Source: Caballeronia fortuita (GTDB taxonomy: Bacteria > Pseudomonadota > Gammaproteobacteria > Burkholderiales > Burkholderiaceae). Taken from it: a DNA stretch of 64,000 bases. The notes under the pieces are model-generated. The model had not been told where the DNA came from. It worked only from the letters and a program-made list of their open reading frames with translations, and ran no database searches. The stretch covers positions 1 through 64,000 of the forward strand of contig NZ_FCNX02000020.1 of assembly GCF_001544835.2 (NCBI RefSeq). The letters run 5' to 3'. Below, one piece after another: positions 52,551 through 61,304 of the stretch; positions within the stretch are counted from its first letter, which is position 1, and each line of letters opens with the position of its first letter. A program made the position numbers and the translations under genes.

Positions 52551-53840
52551 ATGTCGAACACGGAAGCAGCGCAGAGCGCGCCGGCTCATTACAGCGTGAT
52601 CGTCGTCGGCGGCGGGCAGGCAGGGCTGTCGGTCAGCCACTATCTGCGGCAGGCGAACATCGATCATCTCGTGCTGGAAAAACACAGCGTCACGCATACA
52701 TGGCGCACGCAGCGCTGGGACTCGTTCAGCCTCGTGACGCCGAACTGGCAATGCGCGCTGCCGGGTCATCCGTATCAAGGCGCTGATCCGCACGGCTTCA
52801 TGAAGAAGGACGAGATCATCGCCTATCTCGATGCCTTCATCGCCAAGGTCGACGCACCCGTGCTGGAAGGCGCCGCGGTGACGCGCGTGAGCCGCGACGC
52901 GCACGGACGATACGACGTGAGAAGCACACGCGGCGACTTCACCGCGGACCAGGTCGTGGTCGCCTCGGGCGGCTATCACACGCCGATCGTGCCGCGCATG
53001 GCCGAGCGCCTTGCGCCGGACATCGTGCAGATGCAGTCGTCGGAATATCGCAACGCCGATGCGCTGCCGCCCGGCGCGGTGCTCGTCGTCGGTTCGGGGC
53101 AGTCGGGCGCGCAGATCGCGGAGGACCTGCATCTCGCGGGCCGCAAGGTGCATCTCGCGGTCGGCGAGGCGCCGCGCTGCGCACGTTTCTACCGCGGCCG
53201 CGACGTCGTCGACTGGCTTGCCGACATGCGTTACTACGACATGCCGGTGACCGATCATCCGCTGCGCGAAGGCGTGCGCGACAACACCAATCACTACGTC
53301 ACCGGCCGCGACGGCGGGCGCGACATAGACTTGCGCCGCTTTGCGCTCGAAGGCATGGAACTGTTCGGGCGCCTCGGAGATTTCCGCGACGGCAAGCTGC
53401 GCTTCGCCGCGAATCTGCGCGCGAATCTCGACGACGCGGACGATACCTACAATCGCATCAACGCGAGCATCGACGGATTCATCGCGAAGCACGGCATCGA
53501 TGCGCCGCCGCAAGCGCGCTACGAACCGCTATGGCAGCCCGCTTCCGAGCGCACCGAACTCGATCTGCAGGCGAGCGGGATCACCTCGATCGTGTGGTGC
53601 ATCGGCTTCACGCCGGACTTCGCTTGGCTCGACGCGCCGGTGTTCAACGGACGCGGCTATCCAGCGCATCTGCGCGGCGTGACGGCGGTGCCGGGGCTTT
53701 ATTTCGTCGGCTTGCCGTGGCTGCATACGTGGGGCTCGGGCCGCTTCTCCGGCGTCGCGCGCGATGCGCAATTCATCGTCGATACGATCTGCGCGGAACG
53801 GGCGAGCGCGCCGGATCGCGAGTCGGCTGCGTGCGCGTGA
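52551..53840 (+). CDS. nitH: Flavin-dependent oxidoreductase, MSMEG_0569 family (Nit1C)
   Basis: A 429-residue flavoprotein of the monooxygenase type. The FAD loop VIVVGGGQAGLSVSHYLRQA is at about residues 17-36 and the NADPH loop VLVVGSGQSGAQIAEDL at about 177-193. The Trp-rich RTQRWDSFSLVTPNW is typical of this group. It probably oxidises an N- or C-centre in the Nit1C product. AAAGGAGAAGGACC precedes ATG 52551. Confidence 0.92.
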   Translation: MSNTEAAQSAPAHYSVIVVGGGQAGLSVSHYLRQANIDHLVLEKHSVTHTWRTQRWDSFSLVTPNWQCALPGHPYQGADPHGFMKKDEIIAYLDAFIAKVDAPVLEGAAVTRVSRDAHGRYDVRSTRGDFTADQVVVASGGYHTPIVPRMAERLAPDIVQMQSSEYRNADALPPGAVLVVGSGQSGAQIAEDLHLAGRKVHLAVGEAPRCARFYRGRDVVDWLADMRYYDMPVTDHPLREGVRDNTNHYVTGRDGGRDIDLRRFALEGMELFGRLGDFRDGKLRFAANLRANLDDADDTYNRINASIDGFIAKHGIDAPPQARYEPLWQPASERTELDLQASGITSIVWCIGFTPDFAWLDAPVFNGRGYPAHLRGVTAVPGLYFVGLPWLHTWGSGRFSGVARDAQFIVDTICAERASAPDRESAACA

Positions 53841-53849
53841 AGGATCGTC

Positions 53850-54674
53850 ATGCATGATCACGCATCTTCTTATCGCGCCGGCATGCCGCAGCTGAATCTC
53901 GCGGGTCTGTCGGAGAACTGGCTGCTGAAGGAATGCGGCGACCGGCACTGGGACGCGCTCGCGCGCGAAACGCAGAGCGACTTCATCGCCGATGAAGGCA
54001 GCCGCGCCTATGCGGCCTTCACGTCGATCAGGCTGCATGCGAGCGGCATCCACGACGTGCGCGAGAACGATACGTTCGGCATTCGCACGGCGCTATCGCG
54101 CATCGGGCCGGTGCGTCATGTCAGCGAGCATCGCGTGGAAGGCGGGCGCGGCGAGATCGCTGCGCTGTCGATGCTGTCGACCTTCGTGCGCCGCACCGAA
54201 GCGCGCAGGAACCGCTCCGTCGCGCGGGCGACTTTTTCTGCGCTGAAAGGCCATGTCGCGCCGATGAGTCCGCTCGTCGCGGGTATGCAGGACAGGGCGC
54301 GCCGCTTGCGTCTGCGGGAGCACGATGCGAACGTCGCCGCGCTCGGCTTGCACGATGCCGCGTGCGCGCCGCTCGAATTCGTGCCGTGTCCGTACAACGA
54401 CTTCAACGGCGCGGACTTCCTCTATTTCGCGAGCTTTCAGGCGTTCGTCGATCGTGCGGAATGGCAGACGTGGCGTCTGCACGACGCGCCCGCGCTCGTA
54501 TCGCGCGAACTGCACTATCACGGCAACATTGACGTGGGCGAAAGCATCCGCCTGACGTTCCGCCGCGCGTTCCTCGACGACACGCGCATCGCGCACTGGT
54601 GTGAGATCGAACGCGGCAGCGACGGCAGAAAGATCGCCGATGTCCTCACGCACAAAACAAGGAGACGCGCATGA
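53850..54674 (+). CDS. LnmK/Pnap_2097-family protein (acyltransferase/decarboxylase-like)
   Basis: A 274-residue protein with a double hot-dog layout. It resembles the Pnap_2097 family related to LnmK, which turns methylmalonyl-CoA into propionyl-ACP. Landmarks are SENWLLKECGDRHW (about residues 20-33), LSMLSTFVRR (about 104) and PCPYNDFNGADFLYFASFQA (about 182-201). It lies 9 bases after nitH, and its stop overlaps the mutase start (ATGA). It is not a usual Nit1C member. LnmK activity is inference. Confidence 0.72.
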   Translation: MHDHASSYRAGMPQLNLAGLSENWLLKECGDRHWDALARETQSDFIADEGSRAYAAFTSIRLHASGIHDVRENDTFGIRTALSRIGPVRHVSEHRVEGGRGEIAALSMLSTFVRRTEARRNRSVARATFSALKGHVAPMSPLVAGMQDRARRLRLREHDANVAALGLHDAACAPLEFVPCPYNDFNGADFLYFASFQAFVDRAEWQTWRLHDAPALVSRELHYHGNIDVGESIRLTFRRAFLDDTRIAHWCEIERGSDGRKIADVLTHKTRRRA

Positions 54675-56887
54675 GCCGTCCTCGCCGTGTTCCGCTAAAG
54701 CCGCTTTATACGCAAGCGGATATCGAGGGCATCGCGCATCTCGGCACGCAACCCGGCGCCGCGCCATTCGTGCGCGGGCCGTATGCGTCGATGTACACAG
54801 CCAGGCCCTGGACGATTCGCCAGTACGCCGGTTACGCCGACGCCGCCGATTCCAATCTCGCGTTGCGCCGGGCGCTCGAACGCGGTGCGCAGGGGCTGTC
54901 GATCGCCTTCGACTTGCCGACGCAGCTCGGCTACGATTCCACCGACGACGCAGCGCGTGCCGACGTCGGTCTCACGGGCGTGGCGATCGATACGGTCGAA
55001 GACATGACGCGTCTTTTCGACGGCATCGCGCTCGATCGCGTATCCGTCTCGATGACGATGAACGGTGCGGTGCTGCCGGTGCTCGCGGCGTTCATCGTCG
55101 CGGCGGAGGAGCGCGGCATTCCGATGACGGCCCTTCGCGGCACGGTGCAGAACGACATCCTCAAGGAGTTCATGGTGCGCAACACGTGGGTGTTCGCGCC
55201 GCAGCCGTCGATGCGGATCGTTGCGGACGTTGCGCAGTTTCTCGGCGAACATATGCCGCGTTTCAACGCATTGTCCGTATCGGGCTATCACTTTCAGGAA
55301 GGCGGCGCCGACGCATCGCTCGAACTCGCGCTCACGTTCTCGAACGCCATTGCGTACGTTCGCGCGCTGCGTGAACGAGGCTTGCCCGTCGATGACGTGT
55401 GCGAGCAGTTGAGCTTTTTCTTCGGCACGGGCACGGACTTTTATACGGAGATCGCCAAACTGCGCGCGGCGCGTTTGCTATGGTCGCGCATTGCCGGGGA
55501 CGAGGGCGCATCGACCGCGAAGAGCCGCGCGCTGCGGATGCACTGTCAGACGTCGGGCTGGACGTTGAGCGCCACGCGCACGCAAAACAACATCGTGCGC
55601 ACGACCGTCGAAGCGATGGCGGCCGTGTTCGGCGGCACGCAGTCGCTGCATACGAATGCATTTGACGAGGCGCTCGCGTTGCCGTCCGCGTCCGCCGCGC
55701 AACTCGCGCGCGACACGCAACTGATTCTCCAGCACGAGATGGGGCTGTGCGATGTCATCGATCCATGGGCCGGCTCGTACATGATGGAGTCGTTGACGGC
55801 GCGTCTCGCGGATCGGGCGCGCGCGATCATCGACGAAGTCGAGGCGCTCGGCGGCGCATTCGAAGCGATCCGCACGGGCTGGGCGCAGCGCAAGATTCGC
55901 GAGCACGCGGCGGCGGCGCAGATGCGTATCGATGCGGGCGAGCAGGTCATCGTCGGCGTGAATGCGTTCCGCGCAGCCGAAGCCGATCAGGATGAAGATA
56001 ACGACTCGCCCGCGTGCCTCGCCATCGACGGCGAATGCGTGCGCATGCAACAGTCGCGCAGACTCGCCGACGTCAAGCTGCGCCGCGACGATAGACGGTT
56101 GCGCGCAACGCTCGCGGCATTGACGCGCGCCGCGCGTGAGGACAACGGCAATTTGCTCGCGGCGACGATCGAGTGCATGCGCGCGCGGGCGACAGTCGGC
56201 GAATGCACGCGCGCGCTCGAGGCCGTCTGGCCGCGTCATGCGCAGGACACGAGCGATTCGCCGCACGCGCACGAAACGCACGTTCGCGAAGATGTGCAAT
56301 GGCGCGCGGCGTGCGTGGAAGTTGCTCGGCTGCGTGAGAAGCTAGGCAGAAAGCCGTGCTTGTTGATGGCGAAGCTCGGACTCGACGGGCACGATCGCGG
56401 CGCGAGCGTGGTGTCGTCTGCATTGAAGGACGCGGGCTTCGACGTGACGATGACCGGCCTCTTCGCTTCGCCGATGCATGCCGCAGACCTCGCCGCGCAA
56501 CTCGCCGCGCAAGAACGTTGCGACGTGATCGGCGTTTCTTCGCTCGGCGGCGCGCACATGCCGCTGGTGCTTCAGTTGATGCGCGAGCTTGAACGAAAGG
56601 GCGTGCGCGCGCCCGTGGTCGTCGGCGGCATCGTGCCCGATGCACACGCTTGCGCGCTGCGCGATGCAGGCGTGGCGGACGTCTTCGCGCCGGGCGCCAC
56701 GATGCACGCGATCATCGAGCGGCTCGTGCAACTGATCGAAGTCCGCTTTTCATCGCAGCACGCCGCGCGCTATATGGCGTCCAGTGCCTTCGCGAGTCTC
56801 GCCACCGTGCCTTCGATATCGTGCAGCTTGTCGAGTCCGAACAAGCCGATGCGAAAGGTGCTGAAATCCGCGGGCTCGTCGCATTGA
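54671..56887 (+). CDS. B12-dependent acyl-CoA mutase, methylmalonyl-CoA mutase family (single chain)
   Basis: A 738-residue mutase. The catalytic barrel spans about residues 30-520: TIRQYAGYADAADSN (active Tyr), FDLPTQLGYDS, SVSMTMNGAVLPVLA, QNDILKEFMVRNTW, SGYHFQEGG (active His). The cobalamin-binding domain follows, with LDGHDRGASVV (about 576; DxHxxG). Residues about 695-738 are antisense to the convergent aminotransferase gene and look non-native. FDLPTQ resembles isobutyryl- or archaeal-type mutases, so the substrate is uncertain. AAGGAG precedes the ATG. Confidence 0.88.
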   Translation: MSRPRRVPLKPLYTQADIEGIAHLGTQPGAAPFVRGPYASMYTARPWTIRQYAGYADAADSNLALRRALERGAQGLSIAFDLPTQLGYDSTDDAARADVGLTGVAIDTVEDMTRLFDGIALDRVSVSMTMNGAVLPVLAAFIVAAEERGIPMTALRGTVQNDILKEFMVRNTWVFAPQPSMRIVADVAQFLGEHMPRFNALSVSGYHFQEGGADASLELALTFSNAIAYVRALRERGLPVDDVCEQLSFFFGTGTDFYTEIAKLRAARLLWSRIAGDEGASTAKSRALRMHCQTSGWTLSATRTQNNIVRTTVEAMAAVFGGTQSLHTNAFDEALALPSASAAQLARDTQLILQHEMGLCDVIDPWAGSYMMESLTARLADRARAIIDEVEALGGAFEAIRTGWAQRKIREHAAAAQMRIDAGEQVIVGVNAFRAAEADQDEDNDSPACLAIDGECVRMQQSRRLADVKLRRDDRRLRATLAALTRAAREDNGNLLAATIECMRARATVGECTRALEAVWPRHAQDTSDSPHAHETHVREDVQWRAACVEVARLREKLGRKPCLLMAKLGLDGHDRGASVVSSALKDAGFDVTMTGLFASPMHAADLAAQLAAQERCDVIGVSSLGGAHMPLVLQLMRELERKGVRAPVVVGGIVPDAHACALRDAGVADVFAPGATMHAIIERLVQLIEVRFSSQHAARYMASSAFASLATVPSISCSLSSPNKPMRKVLKSAGSSH

Positions 56888-57894
56888 AGCGGCACGCCGG
56901 CCGCGATCTGCACGCCGGCGTCGGCGAACTTCTTGCCGGAGCGGATGCCGTCGTCGTCCGTGTAGCAGACGACGACGCCCGGCGCCTCGAAACCCTGCGC
57001 CGCCACGCTCCTGAAGCCTTTTTCGGCCAGCAGGGCGCGGATACGCCTGCCGAGTTCGAGCTGCTCCGCTTTGACCTTGTCGAAGCCGTATGCGTCGGTT
57101 TCCTTCATCACGTCGCGCAGCGTCGCGAGCGCGTCCGTGGGCATCGTGGCGTGATACGCGAAGCCGCCTTTCTCGTAGGCTTCCATGATCTGCAGCCATT
57201 TGCGCAGATCGCAGGCGAAGCTCGTGCTCGTCGTGGCGTCGATTCGTTCGCGCGCGAGCGGGCCGAGCATGACGAGCCCGCAACACGGCGACGCGCTCCA
57301 TCCCTTTTGCGGCGCGCTGACGAGGATATCGACGCCGCTCGCTTCCATGTCGACCCAGGCGGTGCCCGACGCAATGCAATCGAGCACGAACATGCCGCCG
57401 ACGGCATGAACCGCGTCGGACACCGCGCGAATGTAGGCATCGGGCAGCATGATTCCGGCTGCGGTTTCGACGTGCGGCGCGAAGACGAGATCGGGCTTGT
57501 CCCGCGAGATCGCGGCAACGACTTCCTCGATCGGCGGCGGGGCATACGCGGCCTGCCGTCCTTCTTCGACGGGACGCGCCTTCAGCACGATCGATTCGGA
57601 CGGGATGCCGCCCATGTCGAATATCTGCGACCAGCGGTAGCTGAACCAGCCGTTGCGGATGACGAGGCACTTCTTGTTCGTCGCGAACTGCCGGGCGACG
57701 GCTTCCATGCCGAACGTGCCGCTGCCCGGAACCACGATCGCCGCTTTCGCGTTGTAGACTTTTTTCAGGCCGTCGGAGATGTCGCGGAGCACGCCTTGAA
57801 AGCGGCGCGACATGTGATTGATGGACCGGTCGCTGTACACGACCGAATATTCGAGGAGCCCCTCGCGGTCGACGTCGGGAAGTAGGCCTGGCAC
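56770..57894 (-). CDS. Class V aminotransferase (alanine-glyoxylate aminotransferase family)
   Basis: A 374-residue PLP enzyme. GSGTFGMEAVARQF (about residues 57-70), VFAPHVETAAGIMLPDAYIR (about 136), VLDCIASGTAWVDM and the PLP Lys in SAPQKGWSASP (about 192) are typical of the alanine-glyoxylate/serine-glyoxylate/phosphonate aminotransferase group. The GTG start (57892-57894) follows CCGGAGG. Its last 118 bases overlap the 3' end of the mutase frame on the other strand. Confidence 0.9.
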   Translation of the reverse strand: MPGLLPDVDREGLLEYSVVYSDRSINHMSRRFQGVLRDISDGLKKVYNAKAAIVVPGSGTFGMEAVARQFATNKKCLVIRNGWFSYRWSQIFDMGGIPSESIVLKARPVEEGRQAAYAPPPIEEVVAAISRDKPDLVFAPHVETAAGIMLPDAYIRAVSDAVHAVGGMFVLDCIASGTAWVDMEASGVDILVSAPQKGWSASPCCGLVMLGPLARERIDATTSTSFACDLRKWLQIMEAYEKGGFAYHATMPTDALATLRDVMKETDAYGFDKVKAEQLELGRRIRALLAEKGFRSVAAQGFEAPGVVVCYTDDDGIRSGKKFADAGVQIAAGVPLQCDEPADFSTFRIGLFGLDKLHDIEGTVARLAKALDAI

Positions 57895-57978
57895 GTTCGC
57901 CTCCGGTAATACCGAATTTAGGAATCGAAATCCGATTCTGGCGAAAGCCGCGTGCGGCGGCAGAAAGGCCGCGCGCCG

Positions 57979-59874
57979 CTATGCAGGCACCACGCTCATG
58001 CGCGTGACTTCGTGCTTGCGAATGAGATCGTAGACATAGGCGCCGGGCACCGTCTCGTTCTTCGAAAGCGCGAGCGTGACATCGTGCAGGATCGCACGAT
58101 TGCGCCTGAGTAGATCGAAGCAGCGTTCGTTCATGTCGTTCAGCAGCGTGTTGGCCTGGTCGATCGCGCGGTCGAGTTGACGTCCGGCACTCTCGCGCGG
58201 CAAGGCGGCGAGGCTGAACAGGTTGCCTTCGCGGCCGAAACCGAGCCGCGACACCATCTCGAGACTGATACGCGATGCTTCCTGCAAGTCCTGCGCCGCG
58301 CCGCTCGATGCCTCACCGAACATCAGCAGTTCCGCGTTGCGCCCGCCGAGCAGCACCATCAATTCTTTTTCGAGTTCGCTTTGCCGATAAAGATGCTTGT
58401 CCTGGGGCTTGGTGATGAGCGCCATGCCGAGCGCGCCGCCGCGCGGCAGCACGGTCAGTTCTTCCAGCACGCCCGCGCCCAGCAGCGCCGCGACGATGCC
58501 ATGCCCGGCCTCGTGCACGCCGACGCGCCGCACTTCGTCCGCATCGAGCGCTTGCTGCGCGCCGCTCACGTCGCCGATACGCACGACCTTGACCGCTTCG
58601 CGCAGATGCGCCGCGCACACCGCGCTCGCGCCTTGCCTGCGCGCGATTAGCCCGGCCTGATTGACGATCGTCGACAGCGACGCGGGCGAAAGGCCCACCG
58701 TCAGCCGCGCGAGCTGATCGCAGTCGATATCCGTCGCGCGCGACGGCAGCTTGCCGAGGTAATACTCGAAGATCTTCACGCGATCCGCTACGTCCGGCAG
58801 ACGCACCTGCACGATGCGATCGAAGCGTCCCGGGCGGCGCAGCGCTTCGTCGATATTCTCGGGAAAGTTGGTCGCCGCAACGACGATCACGCCTTCGTTC
58901 TTCTCGAAGCCGTCCATTTCCGCGAGCAGTTGATTGATGATGCGGTTGCTTTCGGCATCGGCGGAACCGGATGCGCCGCTCGTGCGCGCGGCAAGGCCGT
59001 CGGCTTCGTCGATGAAAATCACGACCGGGCCGCGCTTGCGCGCCGTCTTGAAGAGATGCTTGACCTTCTGGATGCCTGCGCCGTAATACTTCGCGCTGAA
59101 AAAACTGCCCGTGATCGCGATGAAATGCGCGCCGCATTCGCCCGCCAGCGCCTGCGCGAGCCGCGTCTTGCCGACGCCCGGACCGCCCGTCATCAGCACG
59201 CCGCACGGCGGCCGAATCCCCATGCGCGTGAACGACTTCGGATCGCGCAGATACGCCTTGATGTCTTCGAGCGCGGCCTTCGCTTCGAGTGCGCCGATCA
59301 CGTCGTGAAAACGTATGTCGGGCGGCTCGGCGATCAGCGTGGCGTCGCCCTTCGTCTCGCGGCGGATGAACCAGAACATCAACGCGAGCATCAGCAGCGA
59401 CAGCAACATGCTGGCCGAATCGCGCAACATGCCGAGCAATGCGCCGATGCCCGTCTGCGCACCGATCGATACGTTCGGCAGCCACGCGATCTGATAGTCG
59501 GGCGCGCTTTCGCCCTTGTTCGGCGCGAGCAGCAGCGACTGTGAGAACACCGCGAAGCGATCGGTGACAAAGTAGCGCGCGCCGCTTTTCGTCGATACGA
59601 GCATGGCGTCGAGCGTCACGCCGATCGCGGACACGCGCTTCTCGCGGATATCCGCGAGCATCTGCGAGACGTCCTTTTCGGTATGCGCCCACGGCGACGG
59701 ATCGTGCCGCATCTGATAGACGATGCTCGCCGCCGGCAACGGATCGGCCCGCCGGTTCGCCGTGCCGTGACGCAGCGCCGCCGCGCCGACCGCGATCAGC
59801 ACGGCGACGAGCGCGGCGAATGCGATCAGCCGCCGCCCGCGCGGGGTCCATCGTCCGTTCTTTCCCGGTTTCAT
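57979..59874 (-). CDS. FtsH-like AAA+ zinc metalloprotease paralogue
   Basis: A 631-residue protein with a membrane helix near residues 17-34, a periplasmic part, a second helix near 150-168, an AAA module (Walker A GGPGVGKTRLA near 230, Walker B VVIFIDEAD, RRPGRFDR second-region Arg residues) and an M41 protease domain with HEAGH (near 454) and the third ligand Asp in GAAQDLQEAS. Sequence in the post-AAA part departs from housekeeping FtsH, so this is a second, accessory FtsH. ATG 59874 is chosen for GAGGA 9 bases upstream. Confidence 0.88.
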   Translation of the reverse strand: MKPGKNGRWTPRGRRLIAFAALVAVLIAVGAAALRHGTANRRADPLPAASIVYQMRHDPSPWAHTEKDVSQMLADIREKRVSAIGVTLDAMLVSTKSGARYFVTDRFAVFSQSLLLAPNKGESAPDYQIAWLPNVSIGAQTGIGALLGMLRDSASMLLSLLMLALMFWFIRRETKGDATLIAEPPDIRFHDVIGALEAKAALEDIKAYLRDPKSFTRMGIRPPCGVLMTGGPGVGKTRLAQALAGECGAHFIAITGSFFSAKYYGAGIQKVKHLFKTARKRGPVVIFIDEADGLAARTSGASGSADAESNRIINQLLAEMDGFEKNEGVIVVAATNFPENIDEALRRPGRFDRIVQVRLPDVADRVKIFEYYLGKLPSRATDIDCDQLARLTVGLSPASLSTIVNQAGLIARRQGASAVCAAHLREAVKVVRIGDVSGAQQALDADEVRRVGVHEAGHGIVAALLGAGVLEELTVLPRGGALGMALITKPQDKHLYRQSELEKELMVLLGGRNAELLMFGEASSGAAQDLQEASRISLEMVSRLGFGREGNLFSLAALPRESAGRQLDRAIDQANTLLNDMNERCFDLLRRNRAILHDVTLALSKNETVPGAYVYDLIRKHEVTRMSVVPA

Positions 59875-60003
59875 GGGTTCGTCCTCGTATCGCATCCGTA
59901 TGCGTGCCCGCGCGGCCAGCGGCATCGCACGATGCTCAGGCTACGGATGTTGCCCGCGTGGAGGATTCGCGTCCGTGCGTATAACCGCTTTGCGCGGGCG
60001 CGC

Positions 60004-61035
60004 CTATTCGGCGAGGCCCGACGACTCGCGGATCACGAGTTCCGGCAGCGCCGGCGATACGGACTGCGCGCCGCCCGCGCCGCCGAGATGCGCGAACAGG
60101 AGATCGACGGCCTGCGAGGCCATGTCGTCGAGATGGAGATCGACGGCGGTGAGCGGCGGGCGGCAACTGCGCGCGCGCGTGCCGTCGTAGCGCGTGACGA
60201 CCTTGATGTCGTGCGGCACGCGTTTGCCCGCCTGCGCGATGGCATCGACCGCGCCCACGGCGAACGCGTCGACGAGCGCGCACAGGCCGTCCACTTGCGG
60301 ATGCGCGCGCAGCAGGTCCGCGCACGCCGCGCGGCCCGCGTCCTCGCCGCCGGATTCGTCCGCCGTCGCAATCACCGGCGTCATGCCGTGCGCCTCGCAG
60401 AAGCGCTCGTAGGTCGCGCGCGCCTCGACGTACGAATTGCGCTGTTGCGCGCCGACGAGCAGCGCGATGTGCCCGCTGCCGCGCTCGCGCAAGTGGTCGA
60501 GCAACAGCGAAGTCGTTGCGGACGAATGGATATCGACGTAAGGCACGGCATCGTTGCCCGTCTGACGTCCGAGGCATACGACAGGCAGGCCGCGCTCCTG
60601 CAGATGCGCGACGTTGGCGTCGTCGGCGGTGGGTTCGATGACGATCGCGCCGTCGATATCGAGCTGCTCCAGCGGCAGGCGGCCCGCCATCACCGGCGGC
60701 ACGAGCACCAGCGCGAGTCCGCGCGTGAGTGCGGCGGCGGCGGCGACGGCGGCGACTTCCATCAGGAAGCCGAGCCGCGACGCGCCGCCCGCGATCTCGA
60801 ACGGCATCGACGAAATGAGCGCGATGGTATGCGCCTCGCCCGTGCGCAGCCGCTGCGCCCGCACGCTCGGACGATAGCCGAGCGCGCGCGCCGCCGCCTT
60901 CACGCGTTCGCGTGTCTGCGGGTCGACATAGCCCTTCTCGTTGAGCGCATGAGAGACGGTCGTCGTGGAAACGCCGGCCGCGCGCGCCACATCGGCGATC
61001 GTCGGGCGCTGTCTGGGCGGCGTTGGGCTCGGCAT
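60004..61035 (-). CDS. LacI-family regulator of the nucleobase permease operon
   Basis: A 343-residue repressor with HTH TIADVARAAGVSTTTVSHAL (about residues 12-31), hinge YRPSVRAQRLRTG, and a ligand domain (IALISSMPFEIAGG, GAIVIEPTADDANV, DLHLDDMASQAVDLL). Divergent from the NCS2 permease with two matching palindromes in between. The start at 61035 follows CGAGGAA; the frame extends further upstream without support. Confidence 0.9.
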   Translation of the reverse strand: MPSPTPPRQRPTIADVARAAGVSTTTVSHALNEKGYVDPQTRERVKAAARALGYRPSVRAQRLRTGEAHTIALISSMPFEIAGGASRLGFLMEVAAVAAAAALTRGLALVLVPPVMAGRLPLEQLDIDGAIVIEPTADDANVAHLQERGLPVVCLGRQTGNDAVPYVDIHSSATTSLLLDHLRERGSGHIALLVGAQQRNSYVEARATYERFCEAHGMTPVIATADESGGEDAGRAACADLLRAHPQVDGLCALVDAFAVGAVDAIAQAGKRVPHDIKVVTRYDGTRARSCRPPLTAVDLHLDDMASQAVDLLFAHLGGAGGAQSVSPALPELVIRESSGLAE

Positions 61036-61188
61036 GCGGGTTCCTCGCGTGTGGCTCGATTCAGTGATGCGGGATTCTCGCACGCGGACGGCTGGCCATC
61101 CCGATGACGACAGGGCGAGCGAAAGCGCGTCCACATTAGTCGATTCCCTGTCTTGACAAGCGATAAATGACGCACCATTCTACGATCA

Positions 61189-61245
61189 CAAATCGATTTG
61201 GGGCAGCCGCCCATTTTATTTATCGCTTTCCCAAATCGATTTGGG
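61189..61245. promoter_or_regulatory. Two CAAATCGATTTG palindromes, candidate LacI operators
   Basis: CAAATCGATTTG at 61189-61200 and the extended CCCAAATCGATTTGGG at 61230-61245 are perfect palindromes with central CG, 43 bp apart centre to centre, in the gap between the LacI gene and the permease gene. A TTGACA at about 61153 may be part of a promoter. Confidence 0.8.
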
Positions 61246-61304
61246 ATGCGCGAATATCGAAACGACCGAACGGTCGTTCTCACGGCACATAGGAGACAAA
61301 CCAA

